Assembly (NCBI GenBank): GCA_018398765.1
Contig: JAHBMJ010001505.1
Coordinates: 81,001-106,000, forward strand
Length of the DNA: 25,000 nt
Reading direction: 5' to 3'
DNA from: Chromera velia
Lineage: Eukaryota > Sar > Chromeraceae
Made by a program: the position numbers and the translations under genes. This document shows, in pieces, positions 8,890-16,830 of this stretch. The notes beneath the pieces are model-generated. The model was given only the letters and a program-made list of their open reading frames with translations, did no database searches and had not been told where the DNA came from. Positions within the stretch are counted from its first letter, which is position 1; every line of letters starts with the position of its first letter.

Positions 8890-9601
8890 CTGCAAAGGTA
8901 TGGTACGTGACCCCCTTAATTTCAACAGATATATTATAATATTAATTTCAGTAGAAGACAGAATCTGATGTGGAGACTACCACAAGAAGTACCAGAAGGA
9001 TGCGCCAAAAGTCGGTCAATAACACGGGGGAGTAGCGAAAAAAGGAGAGTTCACACAACGGAAGAGCTGCCACGCAAGACGGAACGAAGAGAGCAAGTGA
9101 CTGAGGCAGGAGGGCTGGCAGTATTAAACGATCATGTTGAGATGGGGGAATCGTCATGGGAGGTTGGAGGAATCAAGTGTGTGAAGGGGGAAACGGCAAA
9201 CGGAGGAAGGGATGAGATGTTGAGGGAGCAGGCGGGGTGTGAGAGAGTAGAAGGATGTGGGAGGTGCGTCAATAAGAAGTAGAAGGAAGCAACAACAGAG
9301 CTCATTCGCGACATTGACGGTGGGAGTGACCAAGCCGCATGATTACAAATGATCTATCATGAGAAATAGTCCAACGGTGGTCAGGTTGATCTCAATTGAC
9401 TTCGCCGCCCGAGGACATCAGTCCAGTTCAAACATCACATAGACCGATCAAAAGATCAACTGGAAGCGCAATGCTATATAAGTGCACAATGATCGACCTC
9501 ACCTTTTCGAGAGCCCCTTCCTTGCACTTAGAGTCACCGAAAGCTTCTGCACCTCCGCACATAAACAGCAGGGCCAACCTCACCACAAAGCGGGGCCCCA
9601 T
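6751..9601 (-). CDS. Predicted secreted/type I membrane protein with two repeat arrays (gene level)
   Basis: Exon 1 (9601-9503) encodes a signal peptide. Exon 2 (8889-6751, or to 6781 if spliced to 6408-6073) carries the rest, and both junctions are phase 0. Domain order: signal peptide, a short ectodomain with VASGVLGKVPGWDPPV, about eight 14-residue charged repeats of the type ALHAQIKEGEGREK, a region with LPICVDQ and TTCGSLQ cysteines, a membrane span ILSCLCFCLLLPFLYIIL, an Arg-rich stop-transfer (QRSSRRG), then 12-residue APAEAPPTPPVD repeats. The positive charges after the span predict a cytosolic tail. As assembled, the repeat-span-proline block occurs twice, in frame, around the N at 7636; I suspect the true gene has it once (about 430 residues). 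No known family is recognised. It is transcribed divergently from the RING/RRM gene. Confidence 0.6.
6890..6976. repeat. 36-bp proline-repeat units, left copy
   Basis: Two to three copies of a unit encoding PTPPVDAPAEP on the minus strand. They differ from the right copy (7640-7910), where PPTPPVDAPAEA predominates. Confidence 0.8.
7440..7635. repeat. 42-bp tandem repeat, left copy
   Basis: About four and a half units encoding the 14-residue LHAQIKEGEGREKA repeat on the minus strand. The array runs directly into the N at 7636. The units here are almost uniform. Confidence 0.9.
7636..7636. other. Single-N assembly junction within repeat arrays
   Basis: One N separates a truncated 42-bp unit on the left from a truncated 36-bp unit on the right. 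Two unrelated repeat arrays meeting at an N, with a long direct duplication on both sides, is what concatenated overlapping contigs look like. Confidence 0.85.
7640..7910. repeat. 36-bp tandem repeat, right copy
   Basis: About seven units encoding APAEAPPTPPVD on the minus strand. Most units are identical in sequence, and the last units vary (DPTPPVD, DPSVD). Confidence 0.92.
8385..8690. repeat. 42-bp tandem repeat, right copy
   Basis: Seven to eight units encoding the 14-residue charged repeat, with point differences (AFHAQ, ALHTQ, EGKGREK). It is longer and more varied than the left copy. Confidence 0.92.
8890..9502 (-). other. Intron 1 of the membrane-protein gene
   Basis: It is bounded by GTGAGG (9502) and CTTTGCAG (8890). 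It contains a hydrophobic 69-codon frame (9157-8948) that could be mistaken for an exon; its Leu/Val-rich composition and the lack of a good acceptor argue against that. Confidence 0.55.
9503..9601 (-). CDS. Exon 1: signal peptide exon
   Basis: The ATG at 9601 opens 33 codons beginning MGPRFVVRLALLFMCGG. This gives a basic n-region, a hydrophobic core and small residues before AEAF, a typical cleavable signal peptide with cleavage plausible after Ala-Glu-Ala. The exon ends GAAAAG followed by a consensus GTGAGG donor (9502). A further ATG lies 21 bases upstream in the same frame, but the stretch between them contains TTTGCAG immediately before the chosen start. That suggests a 5' leader intron, so I prefer the ATG at 9601. 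Confidence 0.65.
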
Positions 9602-10681
9602 CGCCGCACTGCAAACAGACAACAGTCACAGATTCAGTTGATAATGTTCAGTCTGATCGATTTGAAGTTGGAACCGAAGGGAAGCCGAAAAGCACATATT
9701 TGAAACCACCTCCTAAGCTGATGTACGTACACAAAGACTGAAGAGCACCGCAAGAGAAGTGAACCGCTCCATAGACAGTTTCACTTTCTGAACAAATGAA
9801 CGAACGCACAACCAAACAACACTTGTTCATCCACCGCTGACCTCACTGTATTTCGCCTCGGCTCTTCTGTTTGCGGGAGGCTTTGGTGAAGAAGAGTCTT
9901 CAGTCTGAGACTCGAAGCCGCCTGCACACTTCACCACTCGCGTTCCAGGACGCTCACACGAGTGGCAAACACGCGATGAAAGGAGGAAATACAGGGTCTC
10001 TCAACTCAAGTGTACGTGTGTCGTGTGGAAGGTGTGAGATCTTCACAACTGTCAGGGCTTGTCAAAAGCGTTCGCCCGTCAAACGGTCCGTCAATTGACG
10101 TCAAGATGACCTGACATCTATGTATCAATATGATCTGACATGATCTGACAATGGTCTCCTGGCTGGCGCACATGTTCTGGCATGTTCTGGCTATTTCTGA
10201 AATTTTGCGTGGACTTTTAAAATTGCGAAGACCGCGCGGCGCGGGCCGCTGCATGCATGTGATCCGCGGCGCATGCATGGCCCCGCGGAGGGCGGAGCTG
10301 TAATTCATTCATGCCCTCCGGGGCCTTTGGAGTTGCGAGCGGAGCGAGCGGCTCTGTAACTTTTTTATCGTATAGTATAGTAAGATCTGACCAATGCGTG
10401 TATTCCTCCTTCAACCTCCTTCAGCTACACCCACTCAAAGTATGACTCAGACATTCGTCTTATTGATATTGGGATCAATTGGCTGATTGGACGCAATGGG
10501 ACAAACCAGTTTGAGAAATTTGCTGCAAAAACAGCTGGAAGGAGCGGCGACCTACTTAATTGGTGACAACGTTTCGTGACTCTGAGAAGTGGAAATGGAA
10601 AGGGGGTTTCCCCCTAGCCTTTAGGATTTGATTTCTTCCTCTGTTTTCTTATCTCTTCGAACTCTCTTCCCCCCTACGGAA
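9602..10681. promoter_or_regulatory. Divergent intergenic region
   Basis: This lies between the start codons of the minus-strand membrane-protein gene and the plus-strand RING/RRM gene, so it probably contains both promoters. Visible words are a palindromic TGACGTCA (10097-10104), 10-bp direct duplications TGATCTGACA and CATGTTCTGG (10130-10190), a CpG-rich block at 10230-10350, TGCATGCA at 10250-10257 and GCATGCA at 10271-10277. TGCATGC-type words are known promoter motifs bound by AP2 factors in apicomplexans; their role here is inferred. A pyrimidine-rich stretch (10630-10675) immediately precedes the plus-strand ATG. Confidence 0.45.
10283..10323. other. GC-rich inverted repeat in the divergent promoter
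   Basis: CCGCGGAGGGC (10283-10293) pairs with GCCCTCCGGGG (10313-10323) over 11 positions with one mismatch, leaving a 19-base loop. It lies immediately beside the TGCATGC words. Confidence 0.6.
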
Positions 10682-11098
10682 ATGTTTCCAGGTCGCTCTA
10701 CACCTGGGGACTTTCCCACGCAGGGAACAAGTTCGGTGGGATGGAACCGGGGAGTTGATTTCCGTGGGGAGACAGGGGAAAGCAGTGCAAATGCAAACAC
10801 GTTCTTTGCCCAAGCAGCGGGGGGTGGTATCGCGGCGACAAGCCTCCAGGCACAGGGCGGCGGAGTTCTGAGCTCTCACTCCAACTCCAGACCCTCAAAT
10901 GTGCAATCGGCCGCCTCCCTTCTGCAGGACTGGATGACTATTGAGGATTGTTTACGTGCTCCGTGCTGTGGCTGTGTCTGTCGACATCTGCGTATGTTTC
11001 CTTGTACACATGTGATCTGTGCGAGCTGCTTTGCACAGGGATACGATGAAGCTTCCGGGATGGTCACTTGCGTCCTCTGCTTCTCCAGATTTGAATCT
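10682..11098 (+). CDS. Exon 1: N-terminus with C3HC4 RING finger
   Basis: 139 codons starting MFPGRSTPGD. Ligand spacing is Cys95-x2-Cys98, x9, Cys108-x-His110, x2, Cys113-x2-Cys116, x13, Cys130-x2-Cys133, which fits the C3HC4 RING consensus. An extra Cys at 96 and 100 makes the first pair ambiguous. The block FPCTHVICASC is typical of the RING core. Residues 1-80 are Gly/Ser-rich and look disordered. The exon ends at a GTCAGT donor (11099), phase 0. Confidence 0.8.
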
Positions 11099-12278
11099 GT
11101 CAGTCAGTTCCCTCTCCCCTTTCTTGCTTCTCTGTTTGCATGCATGCCCTTTCTAGCAGTCGATTGAGGGGCTGTCTGCATCATTCTGCGCTTCCTTCTC
11201 GTGAAATCCTTTTCGCCCTTTCTTTCAAGTCTTACAGTCATCGTGCCGTGTTTGCTTTCCCTCTACTCCTCGACCCTGCTGCATTGATTCCTCTCGTCGT
11301 CTAGTTTTTTAGGCAGACTGAAGGGTCGAAAGCACACAGAGGAACGTACCAGCTCGCCGTGCATGTTTTTCTGGTCATACGAAAGGGACTGACATGTTTG
11401 GATGTCTTTTCCCTCTCTAGAACAGACAGAGGGCTTTCCTCATGTGCATGAGGAAGGAAGGCACCCTGAACTCAACCCCGCTTCATTGTTTGTCCGGGGT
11501 GGATGCCAGTACATCACCCTGCGTGGCCGCTATGTGGCTTCTCTCTCTTGGGTGTTTCGACGCATCGCCCCAGTCCAGTCTTCTCTTTCTCCCTCTCCCT
11601 CTGTGTGTGTGTGTGTGTGTGTGTGTGTATGAACTAGCAAGGTTACTGCCTCCCTGCTTGCTGCTTGCCTGCAGAAAAGTGCCCTGAAAGTGCATCCCCT
11701 CAACGCCATTTTGGAAGTGTTTCACTCCAACCCTCAGCTCCGGCCGCTAATCGTCCAGACTTTGGTCAGTCAGTCAGTCAGTCAGTCAGTTGGAGAGTCC
11801 GACGGTCAGTCAAAGGCATTCGTTCTTTATTTGTAGTGGCATTTTTTTCATCTGCAGATGTTTTGCTGCACGTATGCAAGGAGACCACATCAGGGTTGTG
11901 CGTATGCCTGGAAAAGGGGACTGCATCAGGCAGGCAGGAGGGAACTTTTCTTCCGGTCCTCTTCTGAGAGAACCTCTACTGTTTTGAAAAGAGGCATGTG
12001 TGCGGCGAGGCCGCATCCGCAACTCCCGCCCCCCAATCCGTTTCTGCATGCATGCATGTCTGTATGTGTGTGGTTCTGCATGTGCGTATTGGAGTTTTCT
12101 CGAATGCGTGCGAGAGGGGGCAAGAGCGGCAGATGTGTGATCGATCATGTATGCATATGTGTGGGCGCGCGCGCGTGTGTGTGTGAGAGAGAGAGAGGGG
12201 GAGAGAGAAAGGGAGACTTCGTGAGTGAGTGAGTGTGTGTGTGTGAGAGAGAGAGAAAGGGAGACTTCGTGAGTGAGC

Positions 12279-12316
<38 letters not shown>

Positions 12317-15300
12317 CGGGGGTTGGCGGACGAAGAAGCGCGTGGAAGTTCCCACACTGGTCCTCTCACTCAACTGCAGACGCAACAGCAGACTCGCAGT
12401 CATCAAGCCACTGCATCTGCTTCTGCAGAAATGGACCCGGGTGGCGTGCCCGCTCGTCATCCTTCAACAGGCCACTCGCCCTCTCCTTTCCCTCCCTCAG
12501 CGGCAAGCCCTTCTGCGGCCTGGGTTGAGGGGAACGGCAACAGCAGCAGCCATCACCAACGGTTTCCCTTCCCACCGCTCCCGGGCCCTGTCCCCGGAAT
12601 GCAAACACAAATCCATGATGTTGATCAAAATCTCGCACCACAATCTGTGCCTACTCCTCTCACCTTCTCATCTCGGCAGGGTGGTCCTGTGGGGGGCACC
12701 AGTGTGGGGTCCGTTTTCCCCCCTCCCGGGTTTGAGTCTAGAGGCCCACAACAACAACAACAAGCATCAGCACAAAACCAAGAGCAAGTCGTCCCTGTGC
12801 CTCCCTTACAGCAGGCCACCGGAGGCCTCGCACCTCCCTCTTCTATTCCCCTGCATGGGGTGAACTGGCAGCCTCAACACCCATCTTCTTATCACCCCCA
12901 CCGGTCCGCTCGAGAAGAAATAGCGCCGCCGCCAGCGCACACCGCTCTCACACACAGCCGGTGGGGCCCTTCAGATCCTCCTCTCTTGCCTGGGATGCAG
13001 GTGATGCCGGTTGGGGGTGTCCCTCTCCCTCTGTCTTCTTGCTCGCCTCCGGAAATAATCGAAACGCAGACACCGCAGCAGCAGCAGGGCCACCAAGCAA
13101 TTCAAGTCGACCCAGCAGGCGGGGGGGGCACTTCCTCCTCCTCCTCCTCTGCAGCCCAGTATCCGCAGACAGGCGTGATGGTGCAGCATCAACTTCAACA
13201 CCCGCCGTCTGCTTCTACATCTGGGTACCCGCCCATGCACCCCCCCCGGTCCTATCCCTCCAACCCGATCAGTGGAGCTCCCCATCATCCTGCCACCCAA
13301 GTTGCCCTGCCGACAATCCCTCAAGTCCCTGCTGCTGCTGCTCCTGCTGCTCTGATGGGGGGACAGAGTCAAAGCCAATCGACTGCAGTTCCCCCCCAAA
13401 CCCAACAGCAGCAGCAGCAGCAGCACGCCTCACTCCCACCGGGCCTGGGTGAGGGGCCACCAGAACTTCGCCACACCGACCCCATGCCCTATCCTGTCCT
13501 GCCACAGCAGCAGCAGCTACAGACAGGGGCAGGCACACCCTCTTATCCCCTTGCCCTCCCTCCCACCGCACACGCCTTCCCTCATGTCGAGAACGGAAGT
13601 ACAGACACAGTCTCTGGACTGCCTTCCGCTTCCGTTCCTCTACACGCCTATTCGTCCCCTCATCCCACTGCTTTCCAGGCCCTGCCCGGGAACCCCCCTG
13701 CTGTTCCTACACCAGCAGGCTGCTCAGGTTTTTCCGATCCGGTGGCCACTGTGGGTCTCCAACAGCCGCCCCCCCCCTCCTCTTATGCGGGTGGTGCAGG
13801 GGGGTCGAGAGTGAACATGAACAGCACAGCTACTCCGCCGCCTACATACGCCACCTGCAGCATCCATTTCCAGGCCCCGACCTCAGCCTCAGCCGCCGGC
13901 GTTTTCGCGAGTCTTCCAGCAGCAGCAGCAGAAGATCCCCCCCGGGTTGCTTATCCCCCCCCTACTGCTCTTGCTTTGTCGCAGGCCGGGGGAAGTTTGC
14001 CGCTTTTTGCTGCCCCATGCAGCCATAGTCACAGTCAACAAATCGCCCCCCACGCACCTCAACAAGGCGCGGGTCGTTCTCTCTCAAGGTCCTCCTCAGG
14101 CAATCCCCAGCAGTACTCTCAGGTGAGTGCGGGGGGGGGCACACAACAACAAACGCGGGGACCTGCAGGGGGGGTTCATCACCGGATAGCAGCAGCAGCA
14201 GCATCGGGGGGTCTCTCCCAGATGCCCATACCCGCGTCTCCCTTTCCTCCTCGTCAGTTCATCATAGGACGAGGAGAAGGGGAGTCGGGGGCGGTGCAGT
14301 CTCAGCAGCCGGCAGAGCCAGAGCGTGCCTCTGCCTTCCCCTTGCCGCCAGGATTAGGAGAGAGAGTGCACGGAGGGGCCGGGGCCGGACCGGGGAATGT
14401 TGCCGCCGGTAGAGGCAGAGGCAGAGGTAGCCCTCCGGTTTCTTCGTCCTCAGATTTTCTCTTCGTGCCCCCTCAGTCCGGACAGCAGCAGCAGCAACGG
14501 GGTGGGGGGCCGGTCCGAAGAGACAGAGGTGGCAAAGGGGGTGGCGATACTCTTCGGGGAGGAGCAGAGCCGGGTTTGGGGTCTGTCTCTGCCTCTAGCT
14601 CTGCTGTCTCTGCTGGGGGCAGGGTCGGCCTTGGTGACCCCCTTGCAGAGGCTAGAGAGAGAGAGAGGGAGAAGGGGGACGCTGACGAAGACATCACTTT
14701 TGGGCCTCCGGGGTCGGTCAGTGAGAGAGTGAGAGGGAGGGAGAGGACGCAGATAGACAGACAGACAGACAGACAGAGAGAAGCAGGCAAAGAAAGGAAG
14801 AAAAAATCGGTGTGTGATTCATTGAGTGAGAGTTATTTTTCGCTACCTTTCTGAAATTCATGCTGAAAGAAAAAGGCGGCACGTGGGTGTACACAAATAA
14901 ACATTCAGATTGATCGATGGACATGCACGTGTATGCATGTGCATCCGTTGACGGGTACTCCAATGCAAACACGCGCAAACAGACACGCACCCTACACGTG
15001 CACATTACACACGCGCACACGAATACGCGCATGCATGATTGGATGACTGTCTCTCTGGATGTCTTGCTTTTTTTTTTCATTACTTCCGTCCATTCTCCCT
15101 TCCTTCCTTTCTTCTTTCCATGCATGCATGCATGCATATATATCTACATGCATGCATGCAGGTGCAACGTGTTCATCTGTGACCTGCCTCGGTGGGCATC
15201 AGAGGAAGATATCCGAGCGCTGATGGAGAGGCGGCTGGCGTCGGGGCCTTCTTCTGCTGGTGACGGGGAAGCGGCTGAAGGGGGAGACGCGGCAGTGGTG

Positions 15301-16140
15301 TCTGTATCCCTGTACAGGCATGCCAACGGTTGGTTGATGGAGGAATGGAGGGACTGTGAATGGCTTACAGAAGAGGGTGTACTCTGCTTTTTTCTTTCTT
15401 TCTTTCTTTCTTCCTACCTTCCTTCCTTCTTTGGCAGGTGAAGTTTCTTTCGAAAGTTTTTTGAAGGTCTGACGTTTCCTTCTTTTGTGGGTGTACACGT
15501 GTTACAGAGACAGACAGAGTTTTGTTGTTTTTTGAGTGACGGGAGAGATCGGATTGGTGTAAGACGAGATCTTTTGTGTTCTGTGTCTTGGTTTGTTTGC
15601 TTGGGTTTCTCTGTCTCTCCGTGTTTGTTTGTTTGCTTGCTTGGTTGTGCAGGGAGGTCGAAGAACACTGAATACATTTATTTTCAGACATTTATGAAAA
15701 TAAGTATATTGATAATTGTTTGTTTGTGCAAGGAGGTCGAAGAACACCGAATACATTTATTTTCAGACATTTATGAAAATAAGTATATTGATAATTGTTT
15801 GTTTGTGCAGGGAGGTCGAAGAATACAGGGATTGTCGTGCTGAGCTCTCCCGAGATAGCTCTTCAGGCGATCCGGGAAGTAACGGGGACGGAAATGAAAT
15901 TGGCTCCCTCGGACTCTCGGTTGGTCGGGGGGCGGGTCCGTGAATGTGCACTTAAGTAGTTTGCATGGCGGGATTATCGATCGAGTGGGTGTCGCTGACT
16001 TTGTTTTCGAGGTGGGCAGGAGAGGGGGGAGGAATGGGACGATCTGAATCTCCGGTGTGTCCATTCAGTCATTTGGTGTTCTTCCGGAGGAATGGTGGGT
16101 GGGTGAGTGGGTTTATTCGAAACGGAATGTCGACAGAGGC

Positions 16141-16175
<35 letters not shown>

Positions 16176-16450
16176 TTCGGCATTCGTCAGCTTTCGATAA
16201 AGAAAAGCGAGGTGTGCAGTATGCACATGCGTATATGAATAGATGGTGTGCGCCTGTTTGTCTTCTTTCTTCTGTACGCACATAATAATATGTGTCTGTC
16301 TGCAGGTATACAAGGGACCCGGAGCCGCCGTCGAAGAAGATCACCATCCTGCCGAGGAAGCGGGAGATCGGCGTTCTCCTGTCGCATTTCCCTCCCGGCA
16401 CTGTTGACGACATTGCGGCGCTTCGGCTGTCGAGGAAGCACAATGAATGA
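10682..16450 (+). CDS. RING finger - disordered - RRM protein (gene level, six exons)
   Basis: Exons: 10682-11098, 11675-11764, 12317-14712, 15162-15328, 15811-15919, 16306-16450. Lengths sum to 3324 nt (1107 residues) and all phases match (0, 0, 2, 1, 2). Residues 95-133 form a C3HC4 RING, residues about 170-967 are Gln/Pro/Ser-rich disorder with RG-rich patches, and residues 969-1055 read as an RRM. RING fingers commonly act as ubiquitin ligases and RRMs bind RNA. The pairing recalls the CCR4-NOT ligase NOT4, but there the RRM directly follows the RING and the RING is C4C4, so orthology is not claimed. The start is the first ATG after a pyrimidine-rich leader. An alternative 3' end through a further exon at 16625 is possible. 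Confidence 0.65.
11600..11629. repeat. (GT)n in intron 1
   Basis: A GT run of about 28 bp upstream of exon 2. Confidence 0.95.
11675..11764 (+). CDS. Exon 2: short helical segment
   Basis: Thirty codons between a CCTGCAG acceptor (11674) and a GTCAGT donor (11765), phase 0 at both ends. The peptide KSALKVHPLNAILEVFHSN and onward is Leu/Ile-rich and likely helical. Immediately after the exon the donor hexamer is iterated as a (GTCA)n microsatellite. Confidence 0.65.
11765..11791. repeat. (GTCA)n at the exon 2 donor
   Basis: Six to seven GTCA units begin exactly at the exon boundary, so several successive GTCAGT donors lie four bases apart. Confidence 0.9.
12161..12313. repeat. GT/GA microsatellite complex before exon 3
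   Basis: Alternating GT and GA dinucleotide runs, including an approximately 75-bp block that is repeated (GTGTGAGAGAGAGA...GGGAGACTTCGTGAGTGAG) at about 12176 and 12238. The final GT run leads straight into the TGTGCAG acceptor. The reading frame stays open through this region, but the Cys-Val and Glu-Arg repeats it would encode are attributable to the microsatellite. Confidence 0.85.
12317..14712 (+). CDS. Exon 3: Gln/Pro/Ser-rich disordered region
   Basis: It begins RGLADEEARGSS after a GTGTGCAG acceptor (12316) and ends FGPPG at a GTCGGT donor (14713), phase 2. About 798 residues are rich in Pro, Gln, Ser, Ala and Gly with CAG-encoded Gln runs (longest near 13404-13427) and no hydrophobic core. 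RG-rich patches near residues 865-872 (AGRGRGRG) and near the C-terminal end (RRDRGGKGGG) resemble RGG-type RNA-binding or condensate-forming segments. The frame is open for 2.4 kb without a stop, strong evidence for coding in this repeat-rich context. Confidence 0.8.
14754..14778. repeat. (ACAG)n in intron 3
   Basis: Six ACAG units shortly after the exon 3 donor, preceded by GAGA-rich sequence. Confidence 0.9.
15118..15161. repeat. (ATGC)n leading into the exon 4 acceptor
   Basis: Two ATGC runs around TATATATCTAC end directly in CATGCAG. The acceptor therefore lies in a tetranucleotide array rather than after a pyrimidine tract. Confidence 0.9.
15162..15328 (+). CDS. Exon 4: first half of the RRM
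   Basis: After the phase-2 junction it reads CNVFICDLPRW, matching RRM strand 1 (RNP2, with Phe and Asp in place of the usual Asn), then helix 1 EEDIRALMERRL, an Ala/Gly-rich insertion, and strand 2 VVSVSLYRHANG. I place the donor at GTTGGT (15329, phase 1) because the following exon then supplies strand 3 and helix 2 in the same frame. Confidence 0.7.
15390..15433. repeat. (TTTC)n/(TTCC)n in intron 4
   Basis: Adjacent TTTC and TTCC arrays, pyrimidine-rich on the plus strand. Confidence 0.9.
15647..15833. repeat. 79-bp tandem duplication of an intron/exon boundary
   Basis: The word GTGCA(G)GGAGGTCGAAGAA occurs at 15647, 15726 and 15805, exactly 79 bp apart. The first two copies continue identically through an AT-rich stretch (CATTTATTTTCAGACATTTA and onward). 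The third continues into the real exon 5. The second copy reads GTGCAAGG instead of GTGCAGGG, altering the acceptor. Confidence 0.9.
15811..15919 (+). CDS. Exon 5: second half of the RRM
   Basis: In phase 1 it reads RSKNTGIVVLSSPEIALQAI, the typical RRM strand 3/helix 2 arrangement, then REVTGTEMKLAPSDS. RNP1 normally has two aromatic residues in this strand; here they are replaced by Ile and Val/Leu, so RNA stacking may be lost. The acceptor is TTGTGCAG (15810). I choose the GTTGGT donor at 15920 (phase 2); GTGAAT at 15940 is an alternative in a different phase. Confidence 0.65.
16139..16176. repeat. (GA)n in intron 5
   Basis: A GA dinucleotide run of about 35 bp with one GGG interruption. 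Confidence 0.95.
16306..16450 (+). CDS. Exon 6: C-terminal exon
   Basis: After a GTCTGCAG acceptor (16305) the phase-2 frame reads YTRDPEPPSKKITILPRKRE, then a region ending LSRKHNE and TGA at 16448-16450. The other two frames give Arg- or His/Pro-biased peptides or an earlier stop. A GTCGAG donor within it could instead skip the stop and join a possible exon at 16625 in frame. Confidence 0.55.
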
Positions 16451-16624
16451 TCTGGTCTTCCTTCCTTCCTTCCTTGGTCCCTCTGTTCTTTCCTTCCTGG
16501 AGGGCACAGAGAAGAGAGAGGAAGACTGGGGGCGGGTCTTGAAGGAGACGCCGCTTCCTTCGTTCGTTCCAACTTTGCTTGCTTGGTTTCTCTCCTCTAC
16601 TTTGCTCTATTCTCTTCCTTCCAG

Positions 16625-16830
16625 AGGATACACGGAGAGCATTAAGGGTCTGCTCAGAGAAGTCAACCTGGCAGGAAGGGAGGAAGGACGGCGAATCGAC
16701 TGGACGGGAAGGAAAGAAGGAAGGGAGGAAGGACGGCGAATCGATTGGACGGGAAGGAAAGAAGGAAGGGAGGAAGGACGGCGAATCGATTGGACGGGAA
16801 GGAAAGAAGGAAGGAAAGCATTGCATGGAG
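16625..16830 (+). CDS. Possible extra exon with 15-residue repeats
   Basis: It lies between a good pyrimidine-rich acceptor (CTCTTCCTTCCAG, 16624) and a GAG|GTAGGA donor (16831). It begins GYTESIKGLLREVNLAG, which looks protein-like, then runs into three 15-residue repeats containing RRIDWTGRKEG. It can join exon 6 in phase through a GTCGAG donor inside that exon. The acceptor is not of the TGCAG type and the repeats could be purely microsatellite-derived, so this is uncertain. Confidence 0.25.
16675..16818. repeat. 45-bp tandem repeat, three copies
   Basis: GCGAATCGA(C/T)TGGACGGG recurs at 16691, 16736 and 16781, exactly 45 bp apart, separated by GGAA/GAAA-rich sequence. Confidence 0.9.

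Noticed and set aside
8948-9157. Hydrophobic minus-strand frame as an exon
   Set aside because: There is no good acceptor in phase and it lies within an intron with clean boundaries; it could only be kept with transcript evidence.
11858-11984. Possible cassette exon after TTTTTTTCATCTGCAG in intron 2
   Set aside because: The acceptor is attractive and one frame reads RMQGDHIRVVRMPGKGDC, but that frame is out of phase with exon 2 and no donor restores the phase into exon 3.
12233-12316. Upstream extension of the large frame as coding sequence
   Set aside because: It is GT and GA microsatellite; the frame is open by chance, and a TGTGCAG acceptor lies at its end.
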